Shown: positions 50,300-63,800 of the stretch, one piece after another
Numbering within the stretch: position 1 is the stretch's first letter
Layout: each line of letters begins with the position of its first letter
NCBI GenBank assembly: GCA_027943335.1
Contig: BSBK01006429.1
Span: 626,001-690,000 of the forward strand
Reading direction: 5' to 3'
Length of the DNA stretch: 64,000 nt
From: Chamaecyparis obtusa
Lineage: Eukaryota; Streptophyta; Pinopsida; Cupressales; Cupressaceae
Notes under the pieces: model-generated
The model's database searches: none
Told to the model about the DNA's origin: nothing
Seen by the model: only the letters and a program-made list of their open reading frames with translations
Translations under genes and position numbers: made by a program

Positions 50300-50574
50300 A
50301 ATCATTTGTTTGACAGAGGTAAGAGATGACTTCAGTTTTGGGGCTTCAGGCTTCTTGTAGATAAAGTACATATTGTATAGCTACTTTGCTTTTAGTTGTG
50401 TGTTTGCTTCAAGTACAGGTTCCTATTTTTTGAGAAGAGGTGTTAAGGGGAAAGGTGAAATGAGAAGAAAGAGAAGTTTCAAATTTGGTGTTTTCAGGGT
50501 GGTCTGCTTCTACCATGAGATTCTAAAAATTCTTTGCATGCCCGCATGGGGCATATGTCCATAGTCAGAGCCAT
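50300..50574 (+). other. Element E 3' untranslated region
   Basis: Noncoding apart from an unremarkable small frame. A purine-rich run (near 50433-50478) lies about 100 bp before the 3' LTR; there is no polypurine tract directly at the junction. Confidence 0.5.
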
Positions 50575-53500
50575 TATTGATGCTCTCAAAATTTGGCTCA
50601 AATTTGGAGTGACCAATTGAAAATTTCTCTATATGAAAAAATGGCTACTCTTAAAATTTTTGTGAAAAGGCCTAATTAGTGTGCTTGTAAAAGACACCCT
50701 GATGATTTTCATGAGATACAACTTGGAAAATATGTTCAACACCTTTCATTTAACATATACAGTGGGTTCCAACTCCTAAGTTTCAAATTTGACATTTTTA
50801 GGGAGTAGCCATTATGACATGTTCACTTAAATCTGCATTTTCATTTAAAGTGCCAAATTATTGTACCAGACCTAGTTTACATTTGAATATCTTTTTCCCT
50901 ATTGAGTCTCATAGCCCACCACTTTGAAAATGTGTTAAATGTATATTAGAGAGCTTATGTTTCAAAGCTCAAGCCATTTCAAATCCGTCTGATAAGTTTT
51001 TGGATTCCCCAAAGTTGGTCTTCAAGAAATATCTTGTTTCTTTGTTCTGTCCAATTTTTTGAGTGGCCTTGTTTCACTAATTATAAATTTTGACCATATG
51101 ACCCAATTAAGGAAATTCCTTTTGCACTGTATTCTAGAGGTCAAATACTCCTTATGTTTCAATTTATAGGCCATGAAGAATCCATTTACCTAGTTTACCA
51201 ATCTGATTCCATATGTAGTTTCAACTTTTTAATGAAGATCAGCTGCATGCTTTAATCGGAGGCCTTGTTCAGTTGATTGTATCTTTCTCCCAGAGATTGA
51301 TCATAATGTGCCAATTGTGAAATCATGATATAGGCATGGGAGTGAACCATATTGCCAATTTTAAGCCTCTCATATGCCCATCTATCCTTTTTGCCAGGGC
51401 CATTTCATTTGCAGATTGTGAAGTTTTGACAGAGTGGATTGTTTAGAATTTGGAATGCCCTACTTTGGGGTCTTTCTATTTGTCTCCGGTTGAATTCCCT
51501 ACATAATTGAGGGTTTTTCTACATTAAAAACATGAGAATATACCTACTTGATACAATGGTGAAGTCTTAGAGCATATCTTGCTAAGCTTGCAACAACCGA
51601 TTTGGATGAAGTTTATGTTGATTCAACATGTTGCACTTACATTATTTTTATGAATTGCTAAGTTTGATTATTTTCATCTTGCACCTCAGGATGAATCTGG
51701 AAAAACCATTTTTCATGTGTATTCTATGTGGATGAGTGAGTCATTTTTCCAAGTGATAGAGCTTCAAGTCGTGATATGATGACTTTCCAAGTGGCACCTT
51801 TGGCAGGGTTTGTACAAGTTTGAATTGAGATAGTTGCAGAATATAACGAACTAGCCTACTTTGCATATTATTATTTTTTGGCCCTAATGTTTTCAAGCCA
51901 ATCCAGTTGGAGACTATGTTTAGACGCTGGAAATGAGAGGGATTTCCAGTTCCCATGCTTGCAAAGTGTTATTTAGATATTTTTTTAAAACTCATTCTGG
52001 AAACTAGTTGCAGTTATATGGTCAGTTTGCATAAATGTTATGATTGGATTGAAATGTGCATTGGTCAATATCTTGTTATGAAGGACATATTTCACCAAGT
52101 GTGAATCCAGTTAATAGATCACAACTTTTGCCTCTAACATGGATATGAGAGAGTTTAATGAACGGGTCTGTAAAAGGAGAAAATGTGATTGCACTGGAGA
52201 GAATGACAAGTAATGATTGTGCAATATGAAATGATGTGTTTCTTTTTTTAAAAAGGAGGTATTGAGTTTTACATAAGAGAATAATAGACCTAGAAAAATG
52301 TTATTTGAAATGGGATCCCACGGAATAATTTTTTTGCAAACACGAATTTGTGCAAACATGGATTTGCAGAAAAGAAAAACATAGTCATATTGTGGGGGGC
52401 ATAACTTTTCATTGAACTATTCGATCGAGCTCATTTTAGGATATGTTGTCATAAACCTAGTTCTCCAGATGCTCGCTAGAGTGATTTTCCAAATTCATCT
52501 TGGTTCGTGTGATACAATCATCTGAGTGTGGCACTGTCAAAACTGCCCATAAATAGTCACAAGTAATTATCCCACCTTCGCCCTAGATTGTGAAAATATG
52601 GTGTTTATAAGAAACTCTCCAAACATATGAAATAAATCAAAGTGCTGGAAGCTATGCTTTCCCAGCCTTGTGCATCCACCTTGGTTTCCATGCTAGTGGG
52701 CCCAGAAGAAATTTTTCAGAAAGAGACCCTTGTCAAGAGATCTCCAAGTCTCCAAATGATTATGAGACTTAGAGACTTAGTCTCCAAGTTTCTAGATGAG
52801 GTTAGTCTCCAAGTTTCATAATAGAGAAGTCTCCAAGTCTCCAAATGATTATGAGACTTAGAGACTAAGTCTCCAAGTCTCTAGATGTTGTTAGTCTCCA
52901 AGTCTCATAATAGAGAAGTCTCCAAATCTCCAAATGATTGTGAGACTTAGAGACTTAGTCTCCAAGTCTCATAATAGAGAAGTCTCCAAATCTCCAAATG
53001 ATTATGAGACTTAGAGACTTAGTCTCCAAGTCTCATAATAGAGAAGTCTCCAAGTCTCCAAATGATTATGAGACTTAGAGACTTGGTCTCCAAGTCTCCA
53101 GATGAAGATTCAGAGACCTAGAGACTCAAGGTAGTCTCCAAATCTCATAAGAAAGCAAAAGAAGAGGAAATGATTATGATACTTAGAGACTTAGTCTCCA
53201 AGTCTTCAGATGAAGATTCAGAGACCTAGAGACTAAAGGCATTCTCTAAGTCTGTAAATGAAACCATGGTCAAGGAAATGATTCACAGACTTAGAGATTA
53301 GTGTAGTCTCCAGATCTCCAGATGGATTGGGGTTAAATGTGAGTTTGTTCGAGCATCCAATGAAATGGTGACAAGTGGCAACTTCTGGTGGCATGTGTAG
53401 ATTTTAAAGCTATAAAAGATTTAAAAATCATCAAGTTGAAACATTAGAGAAATTTTGAAAATTTTCATGACAGAGCTGCTCATGGGAAAATGTCTGGGAG

Positions 53501-55022
53501 ATCTATTTTTTGTCCAAATATGGTAGTATAATATATTTTCAGAAATGCTATAAGATGACAGATGCAATGATGGTAGTTAGAATCAGATTAGATCAAGTTG
53601 CTAAGAGTAGTAAGGCTTTTAAATCCGTGATTAGATTTTGGGGAGACTTTTTTTTCCAAACTTGATTGATTTTGTAGATCCTGCAGAGGGAATGAATCAG
53701 ATTTTCAGTAGATGAAAGGATAGGAGGGTATAGAGGATTAAATCATATTTGAGGGAGGAGTAAAGGAGAGAGAAATCATATTTCTAGTAGATGAGTAGAT
53801 TTTATGCAAAAAATGACAAAGTAGATCAGATTTTGGAGGTGCCCAAGAATATCATATTTCAAAGGAGAAAGAAGACAAATGAGATTAGATTGCAGAGTGG
53901 ACAGGTATCAGTCAAGTGCAAATTTTAGGGTTTCTCTCTCAGTCTATTTATTCTCTTCTCTTCTAAATTGTAAGGGTTCTTGGTTCCTGTTCCTTTTTGG
54001 TTCTAGTTCCTGTTGTTGCTCTGTTGTGAGCAGACCCCTAAATGGTGAATATTGAATATCTTGCTGTAGAGAAAATTTCCCAGTCCTGTGTCTAAATTCT
54101 AGAAATTTCAAGCTTTGTATGTATTGAGACAGGCTCATTTTCAATAATATATACTGCAATTTCTATCGTACATGGTTATTGTCTCTTAGCTTTGTGTTCT
54201 ATTCTTGTATGTTTCATTTGTAAGGCATTTAAAACATACTAGTTGTAAGGCAACTAATCTAATTGCATGTGAGTTTCTTTCAAGGAAAGGATTAAATCCT
54301 CATATGCAATTTCAGAGAATAGACATATGTGTTAAGATTTTGATGATAGCAACATAGGATTGACAAGAAAGCTTGTAAGGCATCCTATCCAAATTGCACG
54401 TAGTTTGTAAGGCATTCTACTGTATTTCCTTGAGATCTTCCTGTGGATTTATATTCAGACTCTTCTACCCAATGGAATAGGCACTGGTTAGCTGTTTGTG
54501 ATGCAGTGATCTTTAAGTCATCAAACACAAAATTTCATCACCAGTTCTTTTATGTTTTTAAGTTTCATGCATACTGTGAAAGGATTATATCTAGGTGATA
54601 TAGTTCAGTTTGTTGATTCCTTGAAGAGAGAATCAAAGGTTAACCTTCCTTGAGTTGTACTCACAAAAAGAAGAAGGATTCACTTCCTTATTCCATTGTA
54701 TATGCTATTACATTTGTAGTTTCCATTGTCAAGCTCTGTATCAGGACATTCTCAGCTATTTGTAGAGTGATCTTTTGTTGAGATAGTTGGAAGTACAATA
54801 GCATAGCAGTGAAGAACCTAATCCACTAATCAAAAACTTACTTGAAATATAGTAACCTATTCATAGGCAATACCCACCTGAGTCTTGTGGAGCTCAAAGT
54901 AGAAGGAGGATCTTATCCAATCCTCATCAATTAGGCTTTTCTTGCAAACTTGGAGCCTCTTTTAATTGAGAATGAAGCCCATACCTTTGCCAAGTTTGAC
55001 CCTAAAAGAAAAGTCCCTAAGA
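50575..55022 (+). repeat. Element E 3' LTR
   Basis: 4448 bp, aligning with 43458-48118 end to end. The 213-bp length difference is largely explained by the foldback present only in the 5' LTR, plus changes in tandem-repeat copy number. Confidence 0.9.
52735..53310 (+). repeat. Tandem repeat in the element E 3' LTR
   Basis: Counterpart of the block in the 5' LTR, same ~64-bp hairpin-forming units with slightly different copy composition. Confidence 0.88.
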
Positions 55023-55027
55023 GTATG

Positions 55028-55811
55028 TATGTAGAAATATCGTAGACTTATCTAAGATAAGTAAACCTATCGCAAGAAGCTTTGTGCTATGGTAAACTGC
55101 ATAAATTTATCATGAATTTATATCACTAAGATTTTGCAAACTTAGCACAAAACAAAAAAACTTATCACCAAAATATCAGCGATATTTAGCCAAAATATCA
55201 GCCTTAGTCCACTAATAGGGATTGACAGCCTAAAATCAACTCATTTTACACTTTATTGTTTGTAGATGGGTGTTTGGGAGAGGGGGAAAGGGTTTGAAAG
55301 AGAAAAAAAAAGTGATTTGAAGCATTTAAGAGAAGTTTGTTTGGAGTTGAAGTGGATTTGAAAAAAAAATTCAAGAAAATTTGGATTCACAAGTTCCTGA
55401 TTTTTTTTGTTAAATTATCTATATCTATATCTATATCTATAGGCACATGTGTGTGTGCACAAACACATATGCATGCATACATGCATATTTATGTACCTAC
55501 ATACATAAGTATATATATTGGATTATTTTATTATGATATTTATGGATTAATATAGATCATGAAATTAATGTATTTTATAAAAACAATATTTGGTTGGATA
55601 AAATAGACTCTAATAGTATTAAAGGTTCTTGAGGTGACATTGTTGTTTAATAAGCATGATAAAAGTACCTCTTCTCAATAAAGTAAGTGCTCAAAGAATA
55701 ATTTTTTGTTGATTACAATTATTTCATAATCTATGTAAAGATCCATTCAAAATAGAAATTTAGTATTTCTTATGTCCAAAATTGAAATGATATAACATGG
55801 AGCATTTTAGT
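55028..55811. other. AT-rich spacer
   Basis: No gene supported. Contains an ATATCT microsatellite (55417-55441) and short CA/TG-rich and ACAT stretches to 55520. Confidence 0.6.
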
Positions 55812-55819
55812 GAAAATAT

Positions 55820-58591
55820 AAAGGAATGTTTTTTATTAAGTAAAACAGGTTTTACAGGGTACCTAAAACCCACAGCCAAAAAAGAGAGGAAAAAAAAAGT
55901 ATATATAGTAGTTTAGATAAGACAACCATGAAATAGGCCACAAGCCGGCCTAAGACAATGAAACCACAACAAAATTAACCTGATCAAATATTTATGATTC
56001 CCTCAAAACTTTGGAGTCTTTCCTTGTTAAGGAGATCCTTCACTTCACTTGGGATATCTTCACCTTGTTGCCATATCATCTTAGCATCCTTCATGATAGC
56101 CAGATTGGAAAACCAATCAGCAACACTATTGCCTTCCCTGTACACATGAGAAATGTACACATTTTCAAAAGAATTAAGAATTGTGTGGGTTTCTTCGATA
56201 ATATTGGATATCATCCAAGATGGAGAGTGAATGAGGTTTAAGCACTTGATGATGTTCATCAAGTCTCCTTCAAGCCAGAGCTTCTTGACCCCAATTTCCT
56301 GGGCAAGTTTGGTGACTTGGAGAGCCGCACAAGCTTCAGCAAAGTTGTTTGATTGAGAGCCCAGAGGTAAAATAACAGCTACAAGGCCAAAACAAAAGTT
56401 GTTTCTGATTATCCCTCCACTACCAGATTGGCCAGGGTTCCCTTTGGGAGCTCTGTCGAAGTTGGCTTTCACCTAGCTAGTCAAAGGATAGCTCCAAATA
56501 TAGTTCTATCTTTTCTCCTAGGTCGCTTCCCAAGCCTTTCCTTCAAGATGGTTAGTTCTTCCGCAATAGAAATAGTTTTCCTTAACAACATGTCAATTTT
56601 TTTCAAAAATTATTTTAGGGGAGGAGGAGAAATCATGGAAAATGTGATTGTTGTGCTCTTTCTAGACTCCCCAGCAGAGGTGAGGAAGGATCCAGGTACA
56701 AAATAACCAAAAGTTTGGGTTAAACATTTTGAGAGCCCATTAAGAAAAGAGATCATGGAAAGATAGGGTAAAACACCAGGATAAGTCCAGGGCTAAGAAA
56801 AGACATTTCCATATGTTACTTACAAAAGAGCAATGAATAAATAAGTGATCGACTGTTTCTTCTTGACATCTATAGAGAACACACCCGTTGGGGATCTGGA
56901 ATCCACACTTGATGAGATTATCAATTGTGAGGATATAGTTCTAGAGCAGGAGCTAGAAGAAAACATTGATTTTGGGTGTAAGGCCTAGAATCTAGGATTT
57001 TCCCCATAGCGGATTAGCTTCTTGAATTTGAGGTATCTGCAAGGAATAGGTGGAGGCCACAGTGTAGCTACCATCTAGAGAATCTTCCCAAATGATCTCA
57101 TCATGAGCAAAAGAGAGAGAGACCACATTGAGGGGTTCCATCAGAGGAATCAGATCTTGAGAGATCTAGGAGAGATCCAACCAATTTCCATCCCTTCTGT
57201 AGTTGCTAACTTGGGGCTCGTAAGTTTGGGTACAGACATGTCTCTAGGCATAGAATGTCTCAAAATCTCTCAAATAGCCCATCTGGAGCCATTTGTCATT
57301 CTAGAAGTTGACAGATTGTCCATTCCCAATCTTGCATTTAGATTTGGATTTAGCCAACTCCTTAGCACTGAGGAGACCATTCCATATTACAAATCCTTTT
57401 GGGGAATCTGTCTCTTCAAAAAAGTGATTTATTGAGTTTTGCATAGGTATTTTTCTTCAATGGTGTCCCGTCACTCACCTTTTCTGTTGAAGATTATCCA
57501 TATCTATTTTGCTTGAAGAGCTTTGTTGAGTAGTCTTAAATTCCTTATTCCAAGACCACCAACTTTTTAAGGGTGACAAACTTTCTCCCAGGAAATAAGA
57601 GGGATACACTTATGTTCCTTTGTGTTGGACCAAAGGAATCTTCTTTGTATTCTTTCCATAACCTCCACAACTTTAGCAGGAATGGAGAAGAGGCGGAGAG
57701 CGCAGGTTGGGAGGTTTTGTAAAGTTTATTTGACCAACTAAATCTTTCCTACCTGACTAAGGGAGACCCCTTTCCAACCAGTAAGTTTCCTGCTGAATCT
57801 ATCTATTAGTTTAGTCCATAAGGCTTCCAAAGATTTCCATCTAAGGGAAGGCCTAGATAGGAGGATGGAAAAGCGTTAATACCACATCCCAAAATGTTGG
57901 CTATTTGCCTCTATCTTCCCTCTGGGGTGTTGACAAAGAAGATGGAGCTTTTATTCCAATTAATGGATTTACTAGTAGCTCTAATGTATTCATTTAGAAG
58001 ATCCTTCACCACTTTTTCTTCTCCCACCAAAGCCTCTCCACCTAGGATGGTGTCATCCATGAATTGCTGATGTGAGAAAACATTGTTACCTGAGGAGGGG
58101 TTGATGCCTTTCAGGTTCCCCTCCCTTTTTGAAGTAGAGATGAGTCTTCCCAGGCACCCAGCAAGGATAATGAAATGAATTAGGGAAAGGGGGTCCCCTT
58201 TCCTTAGACCCCTGGATGGCTTGAAAAAGGAGGATGGGGAACCCTTAATCATAATTTCCAGAGAAGGGGTAGAGATTATTTGCTGGAGAGTCTTGCAAGT
58301 ATGGGGGTTGAATCCAAAAGCTTCAAGAATGCTGAGAAGAAACTGCCAGTCTACCCGATCGTAAGCCTTAGAGAATCAAGATTGAGAAGAAATCCATCCC
58401 TTTTCCCAACTTATAAGGAGTGAATAACTTCATGCACCATCATAATGGAATCCAAGATGTGTCTGCCTAGCACAAAGCCCGATTGTTGCTGCGAGATCAG
58501 GGAGGGGAGGACTTTGAGAATCTTGGAAGTTATGACCTTAGAAATGATCTTAAAGAAAGAGTTACAGAGACTGATGGGTCTGAATGTTGAA
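55820..58591 (-). mobile_element. L1-type LINE, 5'-truncated
   Basis: Minus-strand non-LTR element. Its 3' end (near 55820-55860) is a short AT-rich tail after text typical of plant LINE 3' ends. The 5' end breaks off inside reverse transcriptase near 58591, the usual result of incomplete target-primed reverse transcription. An 8-bp match gaaaatat lies at 55812-55819 and 58592-58599 and is a plausible target duplication. Confidence 0.85.
55984..58588 (-). pseudogene. LINE ORF2 remnant (RT, zf-RVT, RNase H)
   Basis: In coding order on the minus strand: RT from RPISLCNSFFKIISKVIT (near 58530-58575) and QQQSGFVLGRHILDS (near 58465); RGLRKGDPLS near 58195; catalytic box QFMDDT near 58050-58066 (usually FADD; the two Asp are kept); a thumb/connection region to about 57100; a zinc-finger-like zf-RVT (CVLYRCQEETVDHLFIHC near 56845-56900); and RNase H at 55984-56472 (ANFDRAPKGNPGQSG, GGIIRN, NNFAEACAALQ, LEGD) ending in a TGA/TAA-rich tail. 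The RNase H is a 162-codon open stretch; the rest has many stops and frame changes. The endonuclease domain is missing through 5' truncation. Confidence 0.88.
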
Positions 58592-58599
58592 GAAAATAT

Positions 58600-60031
58600 G
58601 TTTGAGAAATAAAAATTGACTTGAAAATTATTTTAGTCTTGAAGAGAATTTACGTATACTAGAAAATATGATGTTTAATATTGATACTAAATTTATTAAT
58701 CCTAAATGATTATGATGAATGAAAAGAACTTGATAAAATGAGACTATATGAAAAAGAAGCACCAATATTCGTTAACAAAGTTATTTAGAACTAATGAAAA
58801 AAAATGATTTACTGAACCTTGTGATAGATAGATTAGTTTGAAGAAGCTTTATTAGTACATGTTTCACAAATAGACATTTAGATCACCCTTCACAACATAT
58901 AAAATTTATATAAATAAATCTCATCTTTAATATTGAAAATTTGTTTATGCATGCTCTCGCATTATATTATATTATAATTACATAATTATGTTTGGAAACA
59001 AAATATTGTCATTGCGTTAATGTGGAGTGATTATAAAATGTCACCACATATTTTTTATCCAATTTCCTACATTAATAAGAAAATATTAGCTACCGAGATT
59101 ATACGAGACAAAAGTAATGATAAAGCATGCTAGATTAGACAAGTAAATTTAATAAGATAATGATGCAAATAACTGAAGATATCATAAATTATAGAACCTC
59201 AAAGAAATGGTTGTGTTAGATTTGCATAAACTAAATAGACATATATGTGATCAAACAAAGAGGTATTGATGAGGCTTGTAATCATTCCCACTACCCTATA
59301 TTAGATAAGAAAGATAGCTCATTTTTCGGCACAAACAAGAGGGTAAGGAATGGGAGATTGATGCTTAAGAGAGAGCATAGAAACTAGGATATGTGCTAAA
59401 AAAAAAAGGTACTACAATGTATAGTAATACTTGATCAAGTTCAGGGTGATTATAAATTATCATTGTAATAAAATTTGGGTAGACAACATGTAGGTGTTAT
59501 CAACTTTGCCTATAATTTGTATAATTATAATTGAACAAGGGAAAGACAATTAATTGTATCATAGATGTGAAAAAATAGTGTATTTTAGTACAATGTGAAA
59601 CAAAACCTTTCCATATTAATATTAAAGTTAGACATACATAAGTGGTCTATCATTAATTTATGCTCAAAAAGACTCCTCACTTAAATTGGCTAGTGATCTT
59701 GGCTTGACAATTATAGACAATTTGAAGCCATTTGTATTGGGTAGGATTTACCAAGAGGTATAAATTAATATGAATGAGAAATTTATGTAAATAATATTTT
59801 AACATACAACAAAGTTCAAAGATACAATCATGATGAGTTTTATTTTATTACATGTTTGTCATGTTATATTTTAGGAGGAAGACTCAACATGGGGTTATTA
59901 CGAATAAAAATAATTACATTGTTACACTTATATGTTGGGTTTTCCATTGCCACTTTATATTTTATTTCAAGATACAAATAAGAAATGCTAGTGGAAGGTT
60001 TGAGTTTCCATCATTAAAAGACAAAAATAAA

Positions 60032-60067
<36 letters not shown>

Positions 60068-60480
60068 TTATAAATAAGTATTGATCCATTTTGAGAATAA
60101 GAAACAAAAAAGATAACAAGTCTGTTAAAGTCATAGATTTCTTCGTAATTCAAATGTAATAACTTCTAATTACATAATATTATGAGTTTGATGATAAAGG
60201 GGTTAATGATTTTTTTTTCATGTTATTTTGAATGACAATTACACTTAAAGAGCTTATTTTAGTGTAAGATTAAGTGTACTCTTCAAGAGGTTGTGCAGGT
60301 GGACTTTCCTAATCTATTGAATCCTTAATACTATAAGAGACAATGTCCCCTTCTTAAGGGATTACTGATATATAAGATAGAAAATATTGGTAGATCATAA
60401 GGGGTGGAATACCATTATTAATCATTTGAACTTTTCTTCTAATTATCTTCAAAATTTTAGTTTTTTATTGTTTAGAGGAA
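58600..60480. other. AT-rich stretch without recognised genes
   Basis: No coding or repeat family identified apart from a GA microsatellite at 60036-60064. Base composition is strongly A+T. Confidence 0.55.
60036..60064. repeat. GA dinucleotide microsatellite
   Basis: About fourteen AG units. Antisense frames across it give Ser-Leu repeats and are artefacts. Confidence 0.95.
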
Positions 60481-60499
60481 ACTATATATTGGTTATATG

Positions 60500-60860
60500 T
60501 GGATCATGTTCTAATTAATTCAATAAAGAAAGGGCTTGAACCCAACACATCAAAGTAAAAATCAAGCCCTTAGACAGTTCAAAATAAATTCACGAGAAGT
60601 GAATTCAACCAGAAAAACCACAAAACAAAATAGGATACAAACCAACAAAAAAAAGAAGAAGAGACCAACACAAAAAGACATAGGACTGGATAGATGGGAG
60701 ATTAATCTTCTTCTAATCCTTATTTAGTTCCTTGAGAGTATCGAGGAAGGAATTATTTATTGGGTTGCATAGAATAGAGTCCATAGAAGGGCCCTCTTTC
60801 ACGGGCTGAACAACAACTTACATAATCTCCTCCCTCTTCCTTCTTTTAACCTTCCTATAA
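60500..60860 (-). other. Possible 3' end fragment of another LINE
   Basis: On the minus strand the text ends ...gggttcaagccctttctttattgaattaatt, in the style of plant LINE 3' ends. The upstream part is decayed, with no identifiable domain. Suggestive only. Confidence 0.22.
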
Positions 60861-63800
60861 TCTAATTCCACAATTGAAAAAATGAAAAATCTCTTACTCG
60901 AATGTGGTGAAAATGATTAAGTGCAAATGTTTCATAGAATATAAAGGGCTTTCACTTTTCTAAACTTCTTCTTTGAATATGATATTCGATTTCCTACATG
61001 TTGGAGGTTACAAAATAGCTACATGAGCCTTGAAAAGGTAGATTAATACTTGTTGAATGATAGAAATATTAAGACATTAGAAACATTTCATTATTCATTT
61101 ATTATGGCTACTTAAAGAAGAGTAAACTTGGGATACCATTGAGGCTAATTAAAGGTGTTAAGAAATTATTTAATAAATTATTCAAGTTCAATCATAAATT
61201 ATTAGTATAATATATTTCTATTAATGATGTGACAGACCTATGTTCACTCTTCTACATTTTTTTCCCTCTATTAGATTTTTTTCAAATATTATTTTGTGTC
61301 TATAAGTAGAGAGAGAAAGTGTGAGGAATATCTTCTAATTAGACATATCAAACAACGAACCAGCCAAACCATTCCCAAGTTACAAGTCCAACATTTTTAA
61401 ATTATTAAAAATTTGAAGAGCACATAAATACGGCATGACTGACTCTATCATTACTTGATGGTACATTAGTATATTTCAACATCACCATAGCTATTGAATT
61501 GTCCGAGTCGAGGTTCATCTTCTTTTGGTTATTGTCAATCATGACATGTGTGATGTAATTGTACAATAGTTTGATAATAATTCAATGATATTCTTGGGCT
61601 CTTTCTGGAACTTCATAGTAATTTCCAAACTTGTAGATAATACTGCTCAGTTAGTCTAGAAATGATCAAATAGGTTCAAGTCACAGGGTAATGAGCAACA
61701 CGATCATATATGCATGATTCTGTTACCTATTCTATAGAATTTCGTCAATCATGTTTACTTTTTGTTACAATGGCACACCATATATCCTTGTTGATGTATT
61801 GCCTTTAACTTTAGTGTGACTATGAGACCAAATGATCTCTGCTACAGTTGGAAATTTGGATTATGGATGGACCGAATTTATCTCATTTCTAATCAGAATG
61901 GATAGATGGACCCACGGGCCTTTCTTTGTCGTGGTAGATTGACAAACATGACACCAAAAAAAGGTGAATTGCACAAATTCCTGTTTACATTTTCTGTTTG
62001 GTCATCTACTCGAGCATGCGAGGCCCCAGGAGAAAAAGAAATCGCGGGAAGAGTTTGGCATTATCTTTGGACATATATTGGTCAAATATTTCACTTTCAA
62101 AAAGTTCAAAAATTTACTACGCATTTCGAAGGAGGATGATTTTTATTCATGTGCCTGATCAGGTAAACATCATCTTTAACGCTATAAATACATGTAGATA
62201 ATAGGTATGAAATTTATCAAGTAGAAAACAGCGATCACGCGCTACCCAATTAATATTTCATCTAAAATGATAAGTGGAGGACGTCGTAGTCATGGAAAAG
62301 AAAAACCATCAAATTGGAAATAGATTTCACCACATCAGGTAAATTTTCAACTCAGTTTTCCAATATTGGACCTCACAACAAACGTGATATTAGTATTGAA
62401 GGCTGAAAATTTACTTTACTCTCTGACCCATGGTTGTTTGTTATGTTACGTTGTGGGCGTCTCACTAAGAGTGGGATCTTAAATTAAGATTCCAGAAACT
62501 TTGTACCAAAATAATATATTATCTTAGTTGCTAGAGGGAAGCAACTTTGGTACTTTTTCATCCACGTTACCCTATGGCGAATCAAAAATGAAGTTGAAAA
62601 TGATGACTCTAAAGAATAAGGTTAGTGTATTGTAATTGTCACATTTTGGCTCAATATAGTAGTGTAGCACAATTCAAGACTTGCCTATCGTTCTAGGTAC
62701 GTAGCAACACAATGCATTGGAGACTTTCTTGATCGTGTAAGTTGGGTTTGCTGTGTGGAATTCAACAAAGTTGTTCAAATTCATGTAGGCTATGATGGGT
62801 TTCTTCCTTTATGATGGTCGGCTTGTCTCGCTCTCCTAAATTATCATCAGATTTTTAAATGGTAGACAGTATTGATGACCATTCTTGGCAACGTCTTTTA
62901 TACACCTCATCCAGTCTTTTCCAATCTTTTCCAAAGCAGGACTTAGGTTATCAAACGGTTTAATTGATCCTTGATGTCAAATCAAAATCATTTCTTCTTC
63001 TCTACAAATTTTATAGCTATGCTAGTGTTAAGCTGGGGATTGTTGTCCAAATCATCCCCAATCTATTTTCAAATAGAATGAGCAATGCCGTGATTGAGAA
63101 TAAGGAAAATTCAAATCAATCTCAACAAAATTCATTTCGATTAAAAAGAAAACGTTAAGCAATTTAACCCTATTTGGGCTTGTATTCCATTGAACTGTAT
63201 GAGAAAATGTTTTATACGATTGGTGTGCGACAACCATCTGCTTGAATGAACACCTTGCTATAATTTGATGGAAAGTTAAACTCGAACCATTGGCAGATGA
63301 CTCATATGGTCAACAACTAGGACGTAACCATCGTTTCTTATGAGCTTAAATTTCTTGTCTACTGAAAATTTACCACTTCGAGCTTCGTTATAAGAAAAAC
63401 TGTGTGCGCGTCTATATATATAGACCCACGTATATAACTTTTAAATAGAATGATTGATCTTTAATATTTTCAAATGTTCATAAACATTCATTAAAGTCTA
63501 ATAAAAACTCCCACAAAAAGATGAATAAATGGAAATAATCTATAATAAATAAATAAATAAATTCTGAAAACATATTTTATTTTTATTTATTTATGCAAAA
63601 TGAATATGGATAATTCTAAGACAATTCTCTGACCTTTACATAGCTAAAAGAATTTAGAGAGTGATTTTCAAATCATGCATATGCTTGAACACAAGATTTC
63701 TAAGTCAAAAAAAAATTAAACATTATAAATTGCAAATTCTAAAATGCTTAAGATGGTTTAATTCTATTGTAAAATAATAGTGAAATGGGGTGAAATTGGC

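Larger units (their letters stand above)
43458..55022 (+). mobile_element. Element E, giant-LTR non-autonomous retrotransposon
   Basis: LTRs at 43458-48118 (4661 bp) and 50575-55022 (4448 bp) enclose only 2456 bp. The 5' LTR runs TGTTGG to CCTAACA; the 3' LTR runs TATTGA to CCTAAGA, i.e. termini with point changes. A primer-site-like sequence TTGGCGACTCCGCT follows the 5' LTR. The duplication gtatg flanks both ends (43453-43457 and 55023-55027), although it lies in a microsatellite. No pol motif is present. The arrangement fits the large-retrotransposon-derivative (LARD) class; the primer site recalls the Ogre/Tat group of Ty3/gypsy. About 12 mismatches occur in the first ~205 LTR bases by eye. 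Confidence 0.88.

Noticed and set aside
44624..51956. A 71-codon minus-strand ORF present in both element E LTRs (44624-44839 and 51741-51956)
   Set aside because: Two LTRs of one element are copies of each other, so retention in both is weak evidence; no family features were recognised.
57103..57435. A 110-codon plus-strand ORF
   Set aside because: It is antisense to the LINE connection region between RT and zf-RVT and has no features of its own.
61906..62201. Three overlapping plus-strand ORFs of 64-77 codons
   Set aside because: They use different frames of the same DNA, have no recognised motifs and show no exon-like context.
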